Assembly: GCF_000422085.1 (NCBI RefSeq)
Contig: NC_021741.1
Coordinates: forward strand, 4,712,001-4,776,000
Origin: Serratia liquefaciens ATCC 27592
Lineage (GTDB): Bacteria > Pseudomonadota > Gammaproteobacteria > Enterobacterales > Enterobacteriaceae
Direction: 5' to 3'
DNA length: 64,000 nt
Each line of letters opens with the position of its first letter. The first letter of the stretch is position 1. Of the stretch, positions 9,586 to 17,307 are shown piece by piece. The notes under the pieces were generated by a model that was not told the DNA's origin, did not search any database, and saw only the letters and a program-made list of their open reading frames with translations. The translations under genes and the position numbers were made by a program.

Positions 9586-9623
9586 GTAACAAAAAGGGCT
9601 CCGTAAGGAGCCCTTTTTGTTAC
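9586..9623. terminator. Bidirectional perfect-palindrome terminator
   Basis: Perfect inverted repeat with 17-bp arms and a 4-nt GTAA loop. The inner part AAAAAGGGCTCC/GGAGCCCTTTTT gives a GC stem with T-runs on both strands. It ends the LprI-like gene on the plus strand and could end a long pspG transcript on the minus strand. Confidence 0.88.
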
Positions 9624-9882
9624 TGCGTTTGTAGGGGTAGAGCAGAGTCCGCCAGAGACGGTGGGTTGCTTGAGCAACGCTCGTATTGGGTATTATTGTC
9701 TCTTGCGGTGATGAAATCGGTCGCATCGCTGCATCGGCAAACATCCTAACAGCCCCGAGGCGCAAAAAAAATGGCTAATGCGCCGCACCGGCCGTTTAAA
9801 CGTCAAGCTGTGATCGCTGCCGCATTAAGAACGCCTCTGTTGCTCGATTTTCAGCGTGACCGACTGATTATTCGACAAAAAA
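9624..9882. other. Gene-free stretch between the terminator and pspG
   Basis: No convincing coding region. It would be the 3' untranslated part of the pspG message, which has no closer terminator. A small hairpin GTTGC-TTGA-GCAAC lies at 9665-9678. Short open frames here lack ribosome binding sites. Confidence 0.4.
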
Positions 9883-10101
9883 TTAATAGCGGCGTATTGA
9901 AGGCTTCTGCATTGAACGGTAGATCCAAACGCCAACCACCGCCAAAATCAGCCACGGCAACAGCTTAATCACCATCGCAAACAGCCCGCCAATCAGCATG
10001 AATGCCGCGGCCACCAGCAACGCCGCGAATACGCCCAGCAACGAAATGCCCGTCACCATCAGCATGACGACAAAGCCGACCAGAAAGAAGAGTTCCAACA
10101 T
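9883..10101 (-). CDS. pspG: Phage shock protein G
   Basis: 72-residue inner membrane protein of the Psp envelope-stress response. It matches E. coli PspG: MLELFFLVGFVVMLMVTG, then GLFAMVIKLLPWL, with two hydrophobic segments. The ATG at 10101 has AAGGAG 8 nt upstream and gives the family N-terminus; an in-frame ATG six codons earlier is rejected. A sigma-54 promoter lies about 40-57 bp upstream, fitting PspF control. It lies next to dusA, as in E. coli. Confidence 0.92.
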   Translation of the reverse strand: MLELFFLVGFVVMLMVTGISLLGVFAALLVAAAFMLIGGLFAMVIKLLPWLILAVVGVWIYRSMQKPSIRRY

Positions 10102-10141
10102 GATTTTGCTCCTTCGCAAAACAAAGTATCTGCGAAGGTAT

Positions 10142-10158
10142 TACAAGAAGCGTGCCAA
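10142..10158 (-). promoter_or_regulatory. Sigma-54 promoter of pspG
   Basis: On the minus strand TTGGCACGCTTCTTGTA fits the -24/-12 consensus TTGGCACG-N4-TTGCA with one change (TTGTA for TTGCA). Its position is right for pspG. Confidence 0.8.
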
Positions 10159-10185
10159 AATGGTGAGAGGACTAAGTTATTGAAA

Positions 10186-10221
10186 TTGAAAAAAAGGCAT
10201 GCCACATCACGCAACATGCCT
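10186..10221 (-). terminator. Terminator of dusA
   Basis: On the minus strand an AGGCATG/CATGCCT stem with a 13-nt loop is followed by seven T residues, about 40 nt past the dusA stop. Confidence 0.7.
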
Positions 10222-10260
10222 GGTCAAAAACACTAACTGTTAGTCAGAATTTTATCTCTA

Positions 10261-11271
10261 TTACACCATCTCGGTGCGCGGTAGGCGAACCAAATCCAGC
10301 GCCTGCTCAACCACGCGTGCATCGGCCCCTGGTTTATGGGCATTCTCACTCAGGTGACGGCGCCACTGACGGGCACCGGGCACGCCCTGGAACAACCCAA
10401 GGATATGGCGGGTGATATGGCCCAAATAAGTGCCCTTCGACAGCTCGCGTTCAATGTACGGATACAGCGATTCGATAATCGCTATGCTGTCCATAACGTC
10501 GCTTTGGCAGCCAAACAGTTCACTGTCGACCCGCGCCAGGATGCCCGGGTTCTGGTAGGCTTCGCGCCCCATCATCACGCCATCCAGATGCTGCAGATGC
10601 TGTTTCGCCTCTTCCAGCGTTTTCACCCCCCCGTTAATCGCCAGAGTGAGCGTCGGAAAATCCCTTTTTAACTGGTACACGCGCGGATAATCCAGCGGCG
10701 GCACTTCGCGGTTCTCTTTCGGACTCAGGCCCGACAGCCATGCCTTGCGGGCATGAATGGTAAACATGTCACATTCACCGCGCCCGGCGACGGTGGCGAT
10801 GAAATCGCACAGAAACTCGTAGCTGTCCTGATCGTCAATACCAATGCGGGTTTTCACCGTCACCGGGATCGACACCACGTCGCGCATCGCCTTGATGCAG
10901 TCGGCAACCAGCGTTGCCTGCCCCATCAGGCAGGCACCGAACATGCCGTTCTGTACCCTATCCGACGGGCAACCGACGTTGAGGTTGATCTCGTCGTAGC
11001 CGCGCTGCTCAGCCAGTTTGGCGCAGTGCGCCAGCGCAGCCGGATCGCTGCCGCCCAGTTGCAGCGCCACAGGATGTTCTTCTTCGCTGTAGGCCAGATA
11101 GTCGCCCTTACCGTGGATAATCGCGCCGGTAGTCACCATCTCGGTGTACAGCAAGGTTTCCTTGGTCAACAAGCGGTGGAAGTAACGGCAATGACGATCG
11201 GTCCAGTCGAGCATCGGCGCGATGGAAAAACGATTGGCGGCGTATTTTGGGGCGTTATTGTCTGTCGTCAT
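10261..11271 (-). CDS. dusA: tRNA-dihydrouridine(20/20a) synthase
   Basis: FMN- and NADPH-dependent enzyme that reduces U20/U20a in the tRNA D-loop. The 336 residues show the Dus fold: [17 protein letters not shown] at the N-terminus, [22 protein letters not shown] with the catalytic cysteine in [28 protein letters not shown] and the phosphate-binding AINGG. dusA is a known integration target for some phages, but I see no integrase or duplicated gene end at its borders. Confidence 0.94.
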   Translation of the reverse strand: MTTDNNAPKYAANRFSIAPMLDWTDRHCRYFHRLLTKETLLYTEMVTTGAIIHGKGDYLAYSEEEHPVALQLGGSDPAALAHCAKLAEQRGYDEINLNVGCPSDRVQNGMFGACLMGQATLVADCIKAMRDVVSIPVTVKTRIGIDDQDSYEFLCDFIATVAGRGECDMFTIHARKAWLSGLSPKENREVPPLDYPRVYQLKRDFPTLTLAINGGVKTLEEAKQHLQHLDGVMMGREAYQNPGILARVDSELFGCQSDVMDSIAIIESLYPYIERELSKGTYLGHITRHILGLFQGVPGARQWRRHLSENAHKPGADARVVEQALDLVRLPRTEMV

Positions 11272-11475
11272 GCTGGGCTACTGGCTACCTGATTCTGTCT
11301 GGGGTTCAACGAACGGCATGCTGCCGCAAACGGCTATTATAACGACAATCGGCGGCGTTGGGAAAACCGCTGTGTCGCCGATAAAAAAGCACCGGCAAAA
11401 GCGAATAAAAAGAGGCTGTCAGGTGTTCTCTCTGTAAGGCCGCAGTTCTGCGTCCTTCATGATGAGGAAATAACC

Positions 11476-12009
11476 ATGAACAGTTTCGTTAAACGCCTGC
11501 TGCTGCCAGTCATTGCCGGTTCACTGCTGTTTTCCTGTACCGCTCTGGCGATGGGCGGCGATGGCAGCGGTCAAACCACGCCAACCTGCCCCAAAGGCCA
11601 GATATACGATACGAAAACCAAAACCTGCATGGTGGATAAAAGCAGCATGGTCAGCGACAACGATCGCACGAACTATGCCTATGCGCTGGCCAAAAGCGGC
11701 CGCTATCAGGAAGCGCTGGATGTGCTGAATACCCTCAAAGATCCCAACACTGCCGTGGCGCTGAATTACCGCGGCTATGCCACCCGCAAGCTCGGCCGCA
11801 CCGACGAAGGGATCGGCTACTATTTAAAATCAGTGGCGCTCGATCCGAAATACCCCAAAGTCCGCGAATACCTGGGTGAGGCTTATATGATCAAAGGGCG
11901 TCAGGACCTGGCGAAGGAGCAGCTTAAGGTTATTCAATCGCTGTGCGGTACCGGTTGTGAAGAGTACCGAGATCTGGCGGCGGCTATCGATCATCACCCT
12001 GAATCGTAA
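11476..12009 (+). CDS. Secreted TPR-repeat protein, first gene of a sigma/anti-sigma cassette
   Basis: 177-residue protein with a signal peptide (cleavage near LFSCTALA, residues 20-26). A short cysteine segment follows (CPKGQIYDTKTKTC), then at least two TPR units (YAYALAKSGRYQEALDVLN; NYRGYATRKLGRTDEGIGYYLKSVALDP) and further helices, with two more cysteines in CGTGC. TPR repeats normally mediate protein contacts, here presumably in the periplasm. GATGAGGAA lies about 7 nt before the ATG. The sigma gene follows 15 nt after its stop in the same frame, so the two are co-transcribed. Function unknown; an envelope sensor or partner for the sigma pathway is a guess. Confidence 0.75.
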   Translation: MNSFVKRLLLPVIAGSLLFSCTALAMGGDGSGQTTPTCPKGQIYDTKTKTCMVDKSSMVSDNDRTNYAYALAKSGRYQEALDVLNTLKDPNTAVALNYRGYATRKLGRTDEGIGYYLKSVALDPKYPKVREYLGEAYMIKGRQDLAKEQLKVIQSLCGTGCEEYRDLAAAIDHHPES

Positions 12010-12024
12010 ACCCCGGAGGCAAAC

Positions 12025-12540
12025 ATCAGCAGCGACGCGATCCGCAACGAAATCGGCCAATATCTCTCCCGCCTGTGGCGCTATGGCTTGGTGCTTTCCC
12101 ACCGGCGGGACGTAGCCGACGATTTGGTGCAGGCCACCTGCGTGCGGGCGTTGGAACGCGCCGCACAGTTTGCCGTGGGAACGCGTATGGACCGCTGGTT
12201 ATTTTCCATTCTTCACTCCATCTGGTTGAACGAGGTCCGCTCTCAGCACATTCGCCAGGGACAGGGCTTTGTCGACGTTGACGAACTGGCCGGTGCGGAA
12301 AACGGCGAGCAGCCGATTTGGGCCAATGAAGTGATGCAACGGGTTAATCAACTGCCGGAGGCGCAGCGCAATACGTTGTTTCTGGTGTACGTGGAGGAAC
12401 TTTCTTACCGGGAAGCCGCTGAGGTGCTGGGTGTGCCCATTGGCACCATCATGAGCCGTCTGGCGGCGGCACGGCTGCGGTTGGCGAACGACAGCCTGCT
12501 GCAAACCCGTACCCCGCAGGTAAAAGGAGAACAATCATGA
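12025..12540 (+). CDS. ECF-type RNA polymerase sigma factor with an apparent ATC start
   Basis: 171-residue sigma factor if read from ATC at 12025. Region 2 is LWRYGLVLSHRRDVADDLVQATCVRALERA with RMDRWLFSILHSIWLNEVR, and region 4 is LPEAQRNTLFLVYVEELSYREAAEVLGVPIGTIMSRLAAARLRL. GGAGG lies exactly 5 nt before the ATC, but there is no ATG, GTG or TTG there. The first alternatives in frame are CTG 12073 and TTG 12088, which have no SD and would remove part of region 2. The preceding TPR gene ends with TAA in the same frame. The stop overlaps the anti-sigma start (ATGA), the usual coupling of a sigma factor with its inhibitor. Confidence 0.8.
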   Translation: MSSDAIRNEIGQYLSRLWRYGLVLSHRRDVADDLVQATCVRALERAAQFAVGTRMDRWLFSILHSIWLNEVRSQHIRQGQGFVDVDELAGAENGEQPIWANEVMQRVNQLPEAQRNTLFLVYVEELSYREAAEVLGVPIGTIMSRLAAARLRLANDSLLQTRTPQVKGEQS

Positions 12541-13295
12541 GTTCCGCCTACGCAACGGATGAACTGCTGGTCGCCTATCTGGATAATCAGTTGGACCCAC
12601 AGCAACGCCACCGGCTGGAACAGCGTCTGGCCGGCGAACCGGCGTTGGCTGAACGCTTGTCGTTGCTGGAGCGCAGCAGCTTGCCCTTTAAGCAAGCCTT
12701 TGCGCCTTTGCTTGATGAAGCGCCGGTACAAAGATTGCAGGCAGACTGGCCGCAAGCCTCCTCTGCACCACCGCATAGCGTCAGCCGCCGTGGCCTGATT
12801 GCCGCCGCCGTCGCTTTTCTGGCATTGGGCATCGCAGGCGATCGCGCCTATCTGCAGCTCAGCCAACCGGATGACAACTGGCGGAGCCTGGTCGCTCAAT
12901 ATATGGCGTTGTACAGCCCGGAAACGCTGATGGGTTTTGAAGGCTCCGCAGCGCAGATTGCCAGTCAACTACAGCACACCGGTGATCGGCTGGGCATCGC
13001 GCTTCCTCTGTCGCAACTGACGTTGCAAGGGGCCGAACTGAAAAACGCCCGTGTGCTGGCGTACGACGATCGCCGTATTGCTCAATTAACCTGGTTGGAT
13101 GCGCGGTACGGTGTTTTGGCACTGTGTATTATCCAGCAACCGGGCAAGTCGCAGCCCGCCGAGAGCGAACAACGCCTGGGAATGAATGTGGTCTATTGGT
13201 CCGATAGCAGACACAGCTTCATGCTGATTGGCCATAATCCAGCAGTGGAAATGGTCAGATTGGCCAGTCAATTACAGCGTTCGCTGACCGCCTAA
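12537..13295 (+). CDS. Membrane anti-sigma factor
   Basis: 252-residue protein overlapping the sigma gene by four bases. The N-terminal cytoplasmic part (DELLVAYLDNQLDPQQRHRLEQRLAGEPALAERL) is the usual anti-sigma helical region. One membrane helix follows at about residues 83-102 (RRGLIAAAVAFLALGIAGD), then a 150-residue periplasmic domain. The HxxxCxxC zinc motif of ZAS anti-sigma factors is absent. It should hold the sigma factor at the membrane until an envelope signal releases it. The signal is unknown; the secreted TPR protein of the same operon is an obvious candidate partner. Confidence 0.78.
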   Translation: MSSAYATDELLVAYLDNQLDPQQRHRLEQRLAGEPALAERLSLLERSSLPFKQAFAPLLDEAPVQRLQADWPQASSAPPHSVSRRGLIAAAVAFLALGIAGDRAYLQLSQPDDNWRSLVAQYMALYSPETLMGFEGSAAQIASQLQHTGDRLGIALPLSQLTLQGAELKNARVLAYDDRRIAQLTWLDARYGVLALCIIQQPGKSQPAESEQRLGMNVVYWSDSRHSFMLIGHNPAVEMVRLASQLQRSLTA

Positions 13296-13480
13296 GAGCC
13301 TACGCGAAGCCATAGCCTGCGAGAACGGCACGGAACATCGTGAATACCATCACATTTCTGGCTAACAACGGGCGCTAAACCGGACGTTTAATGCGCCATA
13401 CTGGCAGAAAAGTGGCCGACTCTCGGCGATTTGGCTGAAGCATGGTAAAATCGGCTTTTTTACGTACCGGGAAATTTGCC

Positions 13481-13993
13481 ATGAACTCAAGCACCCAGGA
13501 AAAGCTGCTGGCGCAGGCTGAACAACTCTGTCAGCAACGCAATGTGCGACTGACACCGCAGCGGCTGGAAGTGTTACGCCTGATGGCACAACAGCCCGGT
13601 GCCATCAGCGCTTACGACCTGCTGGATTTGCTGCGCGTAGCCGAACCCCAGGCCAAACCCCCCACGGTTTACCGTGCATTGGATTTCCTGTTGGAACAAG
13701 GCTTTATTCATCGCGTGGAATCGGCGAACAGCTATGTGTTGTGCCATCATTTCGAACAGCCGATGCATACTTCCGCACTGTTCATTTGCGATCGCTGCGG
13801 CCAGGTGACTGAGCGCACAACCGAAGGGATCGAAGAGACGCTGCAAAAGCTGGCTAAAGAGTCAGGATTTGCCCTGCGTCACAGCGTGGTAGAAGCCCAT
13901 GGCCTGTGTGAGGGTTGCGTTGAGGTAGAAGCCTGCGATAGCAAACATGATTGCGGCGAACACGATCACAGCATCGCTATCAAGAAGAAATAA
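13481..13993 (+). CDS. zur: Zinc uptake regulator Zur (Fur family)
   Basis: Zinc-responsive repressor of zinc import genes. The 170-residue protein matches E. coli Zur: RNVRLTPQRLEVLRLMAQQPGAISAYDLLDLLR (winged helix), PPTVYRALDFLLEQGFIHRVES, then metal-binding ICDRCGQ and CEGCVEVEAC, with a final histidine-rich HDCGEHDHS. The ATG at 13481 is chosen over one 13 codons upstream because it gives the family N-terminus and has GGGA nearby. It is on the plus strand and monocistronic. Confidence 0.94.
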   Translation: MNSSTQEKLLAQAEQLCQQRNVRLTPQRLEVLRLMAQQPGAISAYDLLDLLRVAEPQAKPPTVYRALDFLLEQGFIHRVESANSYVLCHHFEQPMHTSALFICDRCGQVTERTTEGIEETLQKLAKESGFALRHSVVEAHGLCEGCVEVEACDSKHDCGEHDHSIAIKKK

Positions 13994-14098
13994 GAGGGTA
14001 TCAGGTACCTCCCTGTACCTTCGGCCATAGCGTCAAGGGGATTGAAACGCCTGGCCATCAGCATAGTTTACGGCCGCAATCCGCTGCGGCCTATCGCA

Positions 14099-14308
14099 CT
14101 ACCAGCGATACTTGTTGTGGTCTTCCCAGGATTTCACTTCTTTCTCGGCCGCCTCTTTCTGGTAGCCGTAGCGTTCCTGAATTTTACCGACAAGCTGTTC
14201 GCGTTTCCCTTCAATGACCGTCAAATCATCATCGGTCAGCTTGCCCCATTTTTCCTTTACTTTCCCTTTAAACTGCTTCCAGTTACCGTCGGCTTGATCT
14301 TTGTTCAT
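14099..14308 (-). CDS. yjbJ: CsbD-family stress protein YjbJ
   Basis: 69-residue hydrophilic helical protein nearly identical in pattern to E. coli YjbJ: MNKDQADGNWKQFKGKVKEKWGKL, GKREQLVGKIQERYGYQKEAAEKE and a WEDHNKYRW tail. CsbD proteins are abundant in stationary phase and osmotic stress; no biochemical role is established. GGAGAGG precedes the ATG. The 286-bp upstream gap is AT-rich and probably holds its promoter. Confidence 0.9.
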   Translation of the reverse strand: MNKDQADGNWKQFKGKVKEKWGKLTDDDLTVIEGKREQLVGKIQERYGYQKEAAEKEVKSWEDHNKYRW

Positions 14309-14594
14309 AACCTCTCCGTTACCTGTGATTAGTCAGTTTTAAAAACTTGTCGCTGGGCTTAACTGAGTAATAATCATGGTCAATTGACCTAAAATGAAGG
14401 GAATGTCATTCCAATTCATTCCGCCAGCCACATGATTAACTATAGCAACAGATATCGATAAAAAACAAAAAACCAGAATAAAAATTCAACAAACTAACAA
14501 AATGCAGTAAAACACCCGAAATAACAGTCAGTAAGCGGGACTAAATCGACGCGATAATATGTAACTCAATATGAATAAAAAACATTAGTTAATT

Positions 14595-15959
14595 TTATGA
14601 TAACGTCTCATTGTGAGCCGTTGGATCCGCGGCAAACCAGGTACCGCGCAGCCTGTGGCGGTGCCAAATCCAGCCGAGCGCGATGCCGCGCAGAGAAAGA
14701 AAGACCGCCAGCGCCAGCCATAAACCATGATTGCCCAAGACGGGTACGGTCAGCAGCGTTAAACCATAGCCGGCCGCTGCCACTGCCATGCTGTTGCGCA
14801 TTTCTGCTCCTCGGGTGGCGCCAATAAACATGCCGTCCAGCAAATAGCACCATACGCCCACCAATGGCAGCACCACCTGCCACGGCAGATAGTGGCCGGC
14901 CAGCGCACGCAGTTCCGGTAACGAGGTCAAGGCGGCGATAATATGCTGACCGGCAACGGCATAAACCAGGCCAAAGGCCAACGCGACCAGACAGGCTTGT
15001 CGGCAAGCCGCACGCCACACCTTGCGCAGTTGGCTATCGTCGCGCGCGCCATAGGCATGGCCAGAATGCGCTTCAACCGCGTAGGCAAAACCGTCGAGCG
15101 CATAGGCGGTAAAGGTCAGTAAGTTCATCAGCACCGCATTCACCGCCACTACTTCGCCGCCAAGCCGGGCACCGAAGATGGTCAAAGAAGCGAAACACAG
15201 CTGCAGCAGCAGGGAACGCAGCATAATGTCGCGGTTCAGCGCCAGCAAACGCCGCAGGTTACCGCGCCAAGCAGTGCGCAGCATCGGCATGGAAATGCCA
15301 CGTAGGCGCATGACCCGCCAGGACAGCCATAAGCCCAGCAGCAGCGTGGCATACTCAGAAATAGCGGTCGCCGTCGCCGCACCTTGCACGTTCCAGCCCA
15401 GCCCCATCACCAGCCAGATATCCAGTACAATATTCAATAAGTTGCCGACAATCAGCAGGATCACCGGCGCACGTACGTATTGCACGCCAAGCAGCCAGCC
15501 CAGGATAACCATGTTCGCCAATGCCGCCGGCGCGCTCAGCCAGCGGATCTCGAGGAATAATCGGGCCTGCTCCAGCACCGCCTCGTCGCCACCGACGATT
15601 TTCAGCGCCAGTTCGATCAGCGGATGGCGCAGCAAGACAATGGCCACACCGGCCAACGCCGCCAGCAGCAGCGGTTGCATAAAGGCGCGCGCCAATCCCT
15701 GTGGGTTTTGTGCGCCCAGAGCCTGCGCAGTCAGACCGGTGGTGCTCATACGCAGGAACAACAACAGCATGAACAGGAAGCTGGTCGCCATCGCTCCCAC
15801 CGCCACACCGCCCAGATAAACAGGGCTGTCGAGGTGACCGATCACTGCGGTATCCACCAGCCCAAGCAACGGCACGGTGATATTGGAGAAGATCATGGGC
15901 AGCGCCAGGCGCCACAAGGCTTTATCGGTATCGCTGGTGAAGGCGGAGAGCAGGCGCAT
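14595..15959 (-). CDS. dinF: DinF, MATE-family efflux transporter
   Basis: 12-helix MATE exporter, SOS-induced in E. coli with lexA. It matches E. coli DinF: TDKALWRLALPMIFSNITVPLLGLVDTAVIGHLD, the second repeat ALNRDIMLRSLLLQLCF, and VGVWCYLLDGMFIGATRGAEMRNSMAVA. ATG 15959 (MRLLSAF) is chosen over one seven codons upstream, which only adds residues absent from relatives. It lies about 100 bp downstream of lexA on the same strand with a hairpin between them, so readthrough from the lexA promoter is likely. Confidence 0.92.
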   Translation of the reverse strand: MRLLSAFTSDTDKALWRLALPMIFSNITVPLLGLVDTAVIGHLDSPVYLGGVAVGAMATSFLFMLLLFLRMSTTGLTAQALGAQNPQGLARAFMQPLLLAALAGVAIVLLRHPLIELALKIVGGDEAVLEQARLFLEIRWLSAPAALANMVILGWLLGVQYVRAPVILLIVGNLLNIVLDIWLVMGLGWNVQGAATATAISEYATLLLGLWLSWRVMRLRGISMPMLRTAWRGNLRRLLALNRDIMLRSLLLQLCFASLTIFGARLGGEVVAVNAVLMNLLTFTAYALDGFAYAVEAHSGHAYGARDDSQLRKVWRAACRQACLVALAFGLVYAVAGQHIIAALTSLPELRALAGHYLPWQVVLPLVGVWCYLLDGMFIGATRGAEMRNSMAVAAAGYGLTLLTVPVLGNHGLWLALAVFLSLRGIALGWIWHRHRLRGTWFAADPTAHNETLS

Positions 15960-16006
15960 AGTGAAATGTTCCCGTGGCAATGCGGTTTTAATCGATCAGA
16001 AATGAC

Positions 16007-16028
16007 ATCGCCCCAGAGCTGGGGCGAT
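16007..16028 (-). terminator. Hairpin between lexA and dinF
   Basis: Perfect 9-bp stem ATCGCCCCA/TGGGGCGAT with a 4-nt loop and no good T-run, so it is probably a leaky attenuator between lexA and dinF. Confidence 0.5.
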
Positions 16029-16060
16029 TTAAATCAAAGGGCAGCGTGCAGGCTTATGGG

Positions 16061-16669
16061 TTAAACCCAGTCGCCGTTGCGGATCACGCCGACCGCCAAG
16101 CCTTCAATGGTGAAGTTCTGCTGACGCAGATCAACCACAATCGGCTGGAATTCACTGTTTTCCGGTAGCAGCTCAACCACGTTACCGTGCTTTTTCAGCC
16201 GCTTGACCGTAACTTCATCTTCGATGCGCGCCACAACCACCTGGCCATTACGCACGTCCTGAGTTTTATGCACCGCCAGCAGGTCACCGTCCAGAATACC
16301 GATATCACGCATCGACATGCCGTTAACCCGCAGCAGGAAATCCGCGCTCGGTTTGAACAGGGAAGGATCCACCTTGTAGTGACCTTCGATATGCTGCTGC
16401 GCCAGCAGCGGCTCACCGGCAGCCACGCGGCCAATCAGCGGTAAACCCTCTTCATCTTCCATCAGCAACCGAATGCCGCGCGAAGCGCCGGAGACGATTT
16501 CGATGACGCCTTTACGCGCCAGCGCTTTCAGATGTTCTTCTGCGGCATTTGGCGAACGGAACCCCAGACGCATGGCGATCTCGGCACGCGTCGGCGGCAT
16601 GCCAGTGGACGAAATATGATCGCGAATCAGATCATAGACCTCTTGCTGTCTGGTAGTTAGTGCTTTCAT
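16061..16669 (-). CDS. lexA: LexA, SOS response repressor
   Basis: 202-residue autocleaving repressor. The winged helix [19 protein letters not shown] starts the protein. The Ala-Gly cleavage site is in VAAGEPLL, the catalytic serine in [10 protein letters not shown] and the lysine in VTVKRLKK. RecA on single-stranded DNA triggers cleavage and release of SOS genes. Two LexA boxes lie just upstream, so the gene is autoregulated. Confidence 0.97.
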   Translation of the reverse strand: MKALTTRQQEVYDLIRDHISSTGMPPTRAEIAMRLGFRSPNAAEEHLKALARKGVIEIVSGASRGIRLLMEDEEGLPLIGRVAAGEPLLAQQHIEGHYKVDPSLFKPSADFLLRVNGMSMRDIGILDGDLLAVHKTQDVRNGQVVVARIEDEVTVKRLKKHGNVVELLPENSEFQPIVVDLRQQNFTIEGLAVGVIRNGDWV

Positions 16670-16677
16670 TCCGCCCC

Positions 16678-16714
16678 CTGTTTGTTTATACAGTCTTGCT
16701 GTGAGTATATACAG
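16678..16714 (-). promoter_or_regulatory. Two LexA (SOS) boxes upstream of lexA
   Basis: On the minus strand CTGTATATACTCACAG (16714-16699) and CTGTATAAACAAACAG (16693-16678) both fit CTG-N10-CAG, 5 bp apart. The same two-box arrangement occurs at lexA in E. coli. Confidence 0.92.
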
Positions 16715-16790
16715 GTAAGTGCGGCTTGGGAACCGAAGAATGAATAAAAATCAGGGATTAGCGACCCGGATCGCAACGAGCTTGCTCTGC

Positions 16791-17159
16791 TCAGACAAAG
16801 TGCTGCCACAGCACCGTGCCCCAAACAAACAGCGCCAAAATAACCGCCAGCAAAACTGCCGCCGACCCCATATCCTTGGCCCGGCCGGACAGCTCGTGAT
16901 ACTCGGTCCCCACCCGGTCAACAATCGCCTCAATCGCGCTGTTGAGCATCTCGACAATCATCACCAGCACCACCGACCCAATCAGTAAAATGCGCGCTAT
17001 CGCACCCACGTCCAGCCAAATCGCCAGTATGATAGCCAGCACGGTCACCACCAACTCCTGGCGGAACGCCGCTTCGTGCTGCCAGGCAGCGGAAAAACCT
17101 TTATAAGAGTAGCCGGCGGCTTTAATAATACGGGTCAAGCCGGTTGCTTGGTTCGTCAT
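16791..17159 (-). CDS. dgkA: Diacylglycerol kinase
   Basis: 122-residue trimeric inner membrane enzyme with three helices that phosphorylates diacylglycerol released during membrane-derived oligosaccharide synthesis. It matches the family through GFSAAWQHEAAFRQE, the catalytic EMLNSAIEAIVDR and AKDMGSAAVLLA. It is divergent from plsB and tandem with lexA, as in E. coli. Confidence 0.95.
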   Translation of the reverse strand: MTNQATGLTRIIKAAGYSYKGFSAAWQHEAAFRQELVVTVLAIILAIWLDVGAIARILLIGSVVLVMIVEMLNSAIEAIVDRVGTEYHELSGRAKDMGSAAVLLAVILALFVWGTVLWQHFV

Positions 17160-17307
17160 GTTTTTAGTGCCTTTCGCAGAGGTAAGTCATAATTAAACAG
17201 TCTAGGCCAGGAAGCGCTCACGGCTCCCGGTTTTCCAACACCACAGATCTGCTACCCGGTTTCTGGTATGCTTGCGGCGCATTGCTAACAAGAGGCTTCA
17301 CGTTGTT

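Noticed and set aside
9771..9968. 65-codon open frame overlapping the end of pspG
   Set aside because: No SD, antisense to a known gene, no recognisable family.
10261..11475. Phage integration at dusA
   Set aside because: No integrase, no duplicated dusA end and no phage genes nearby.
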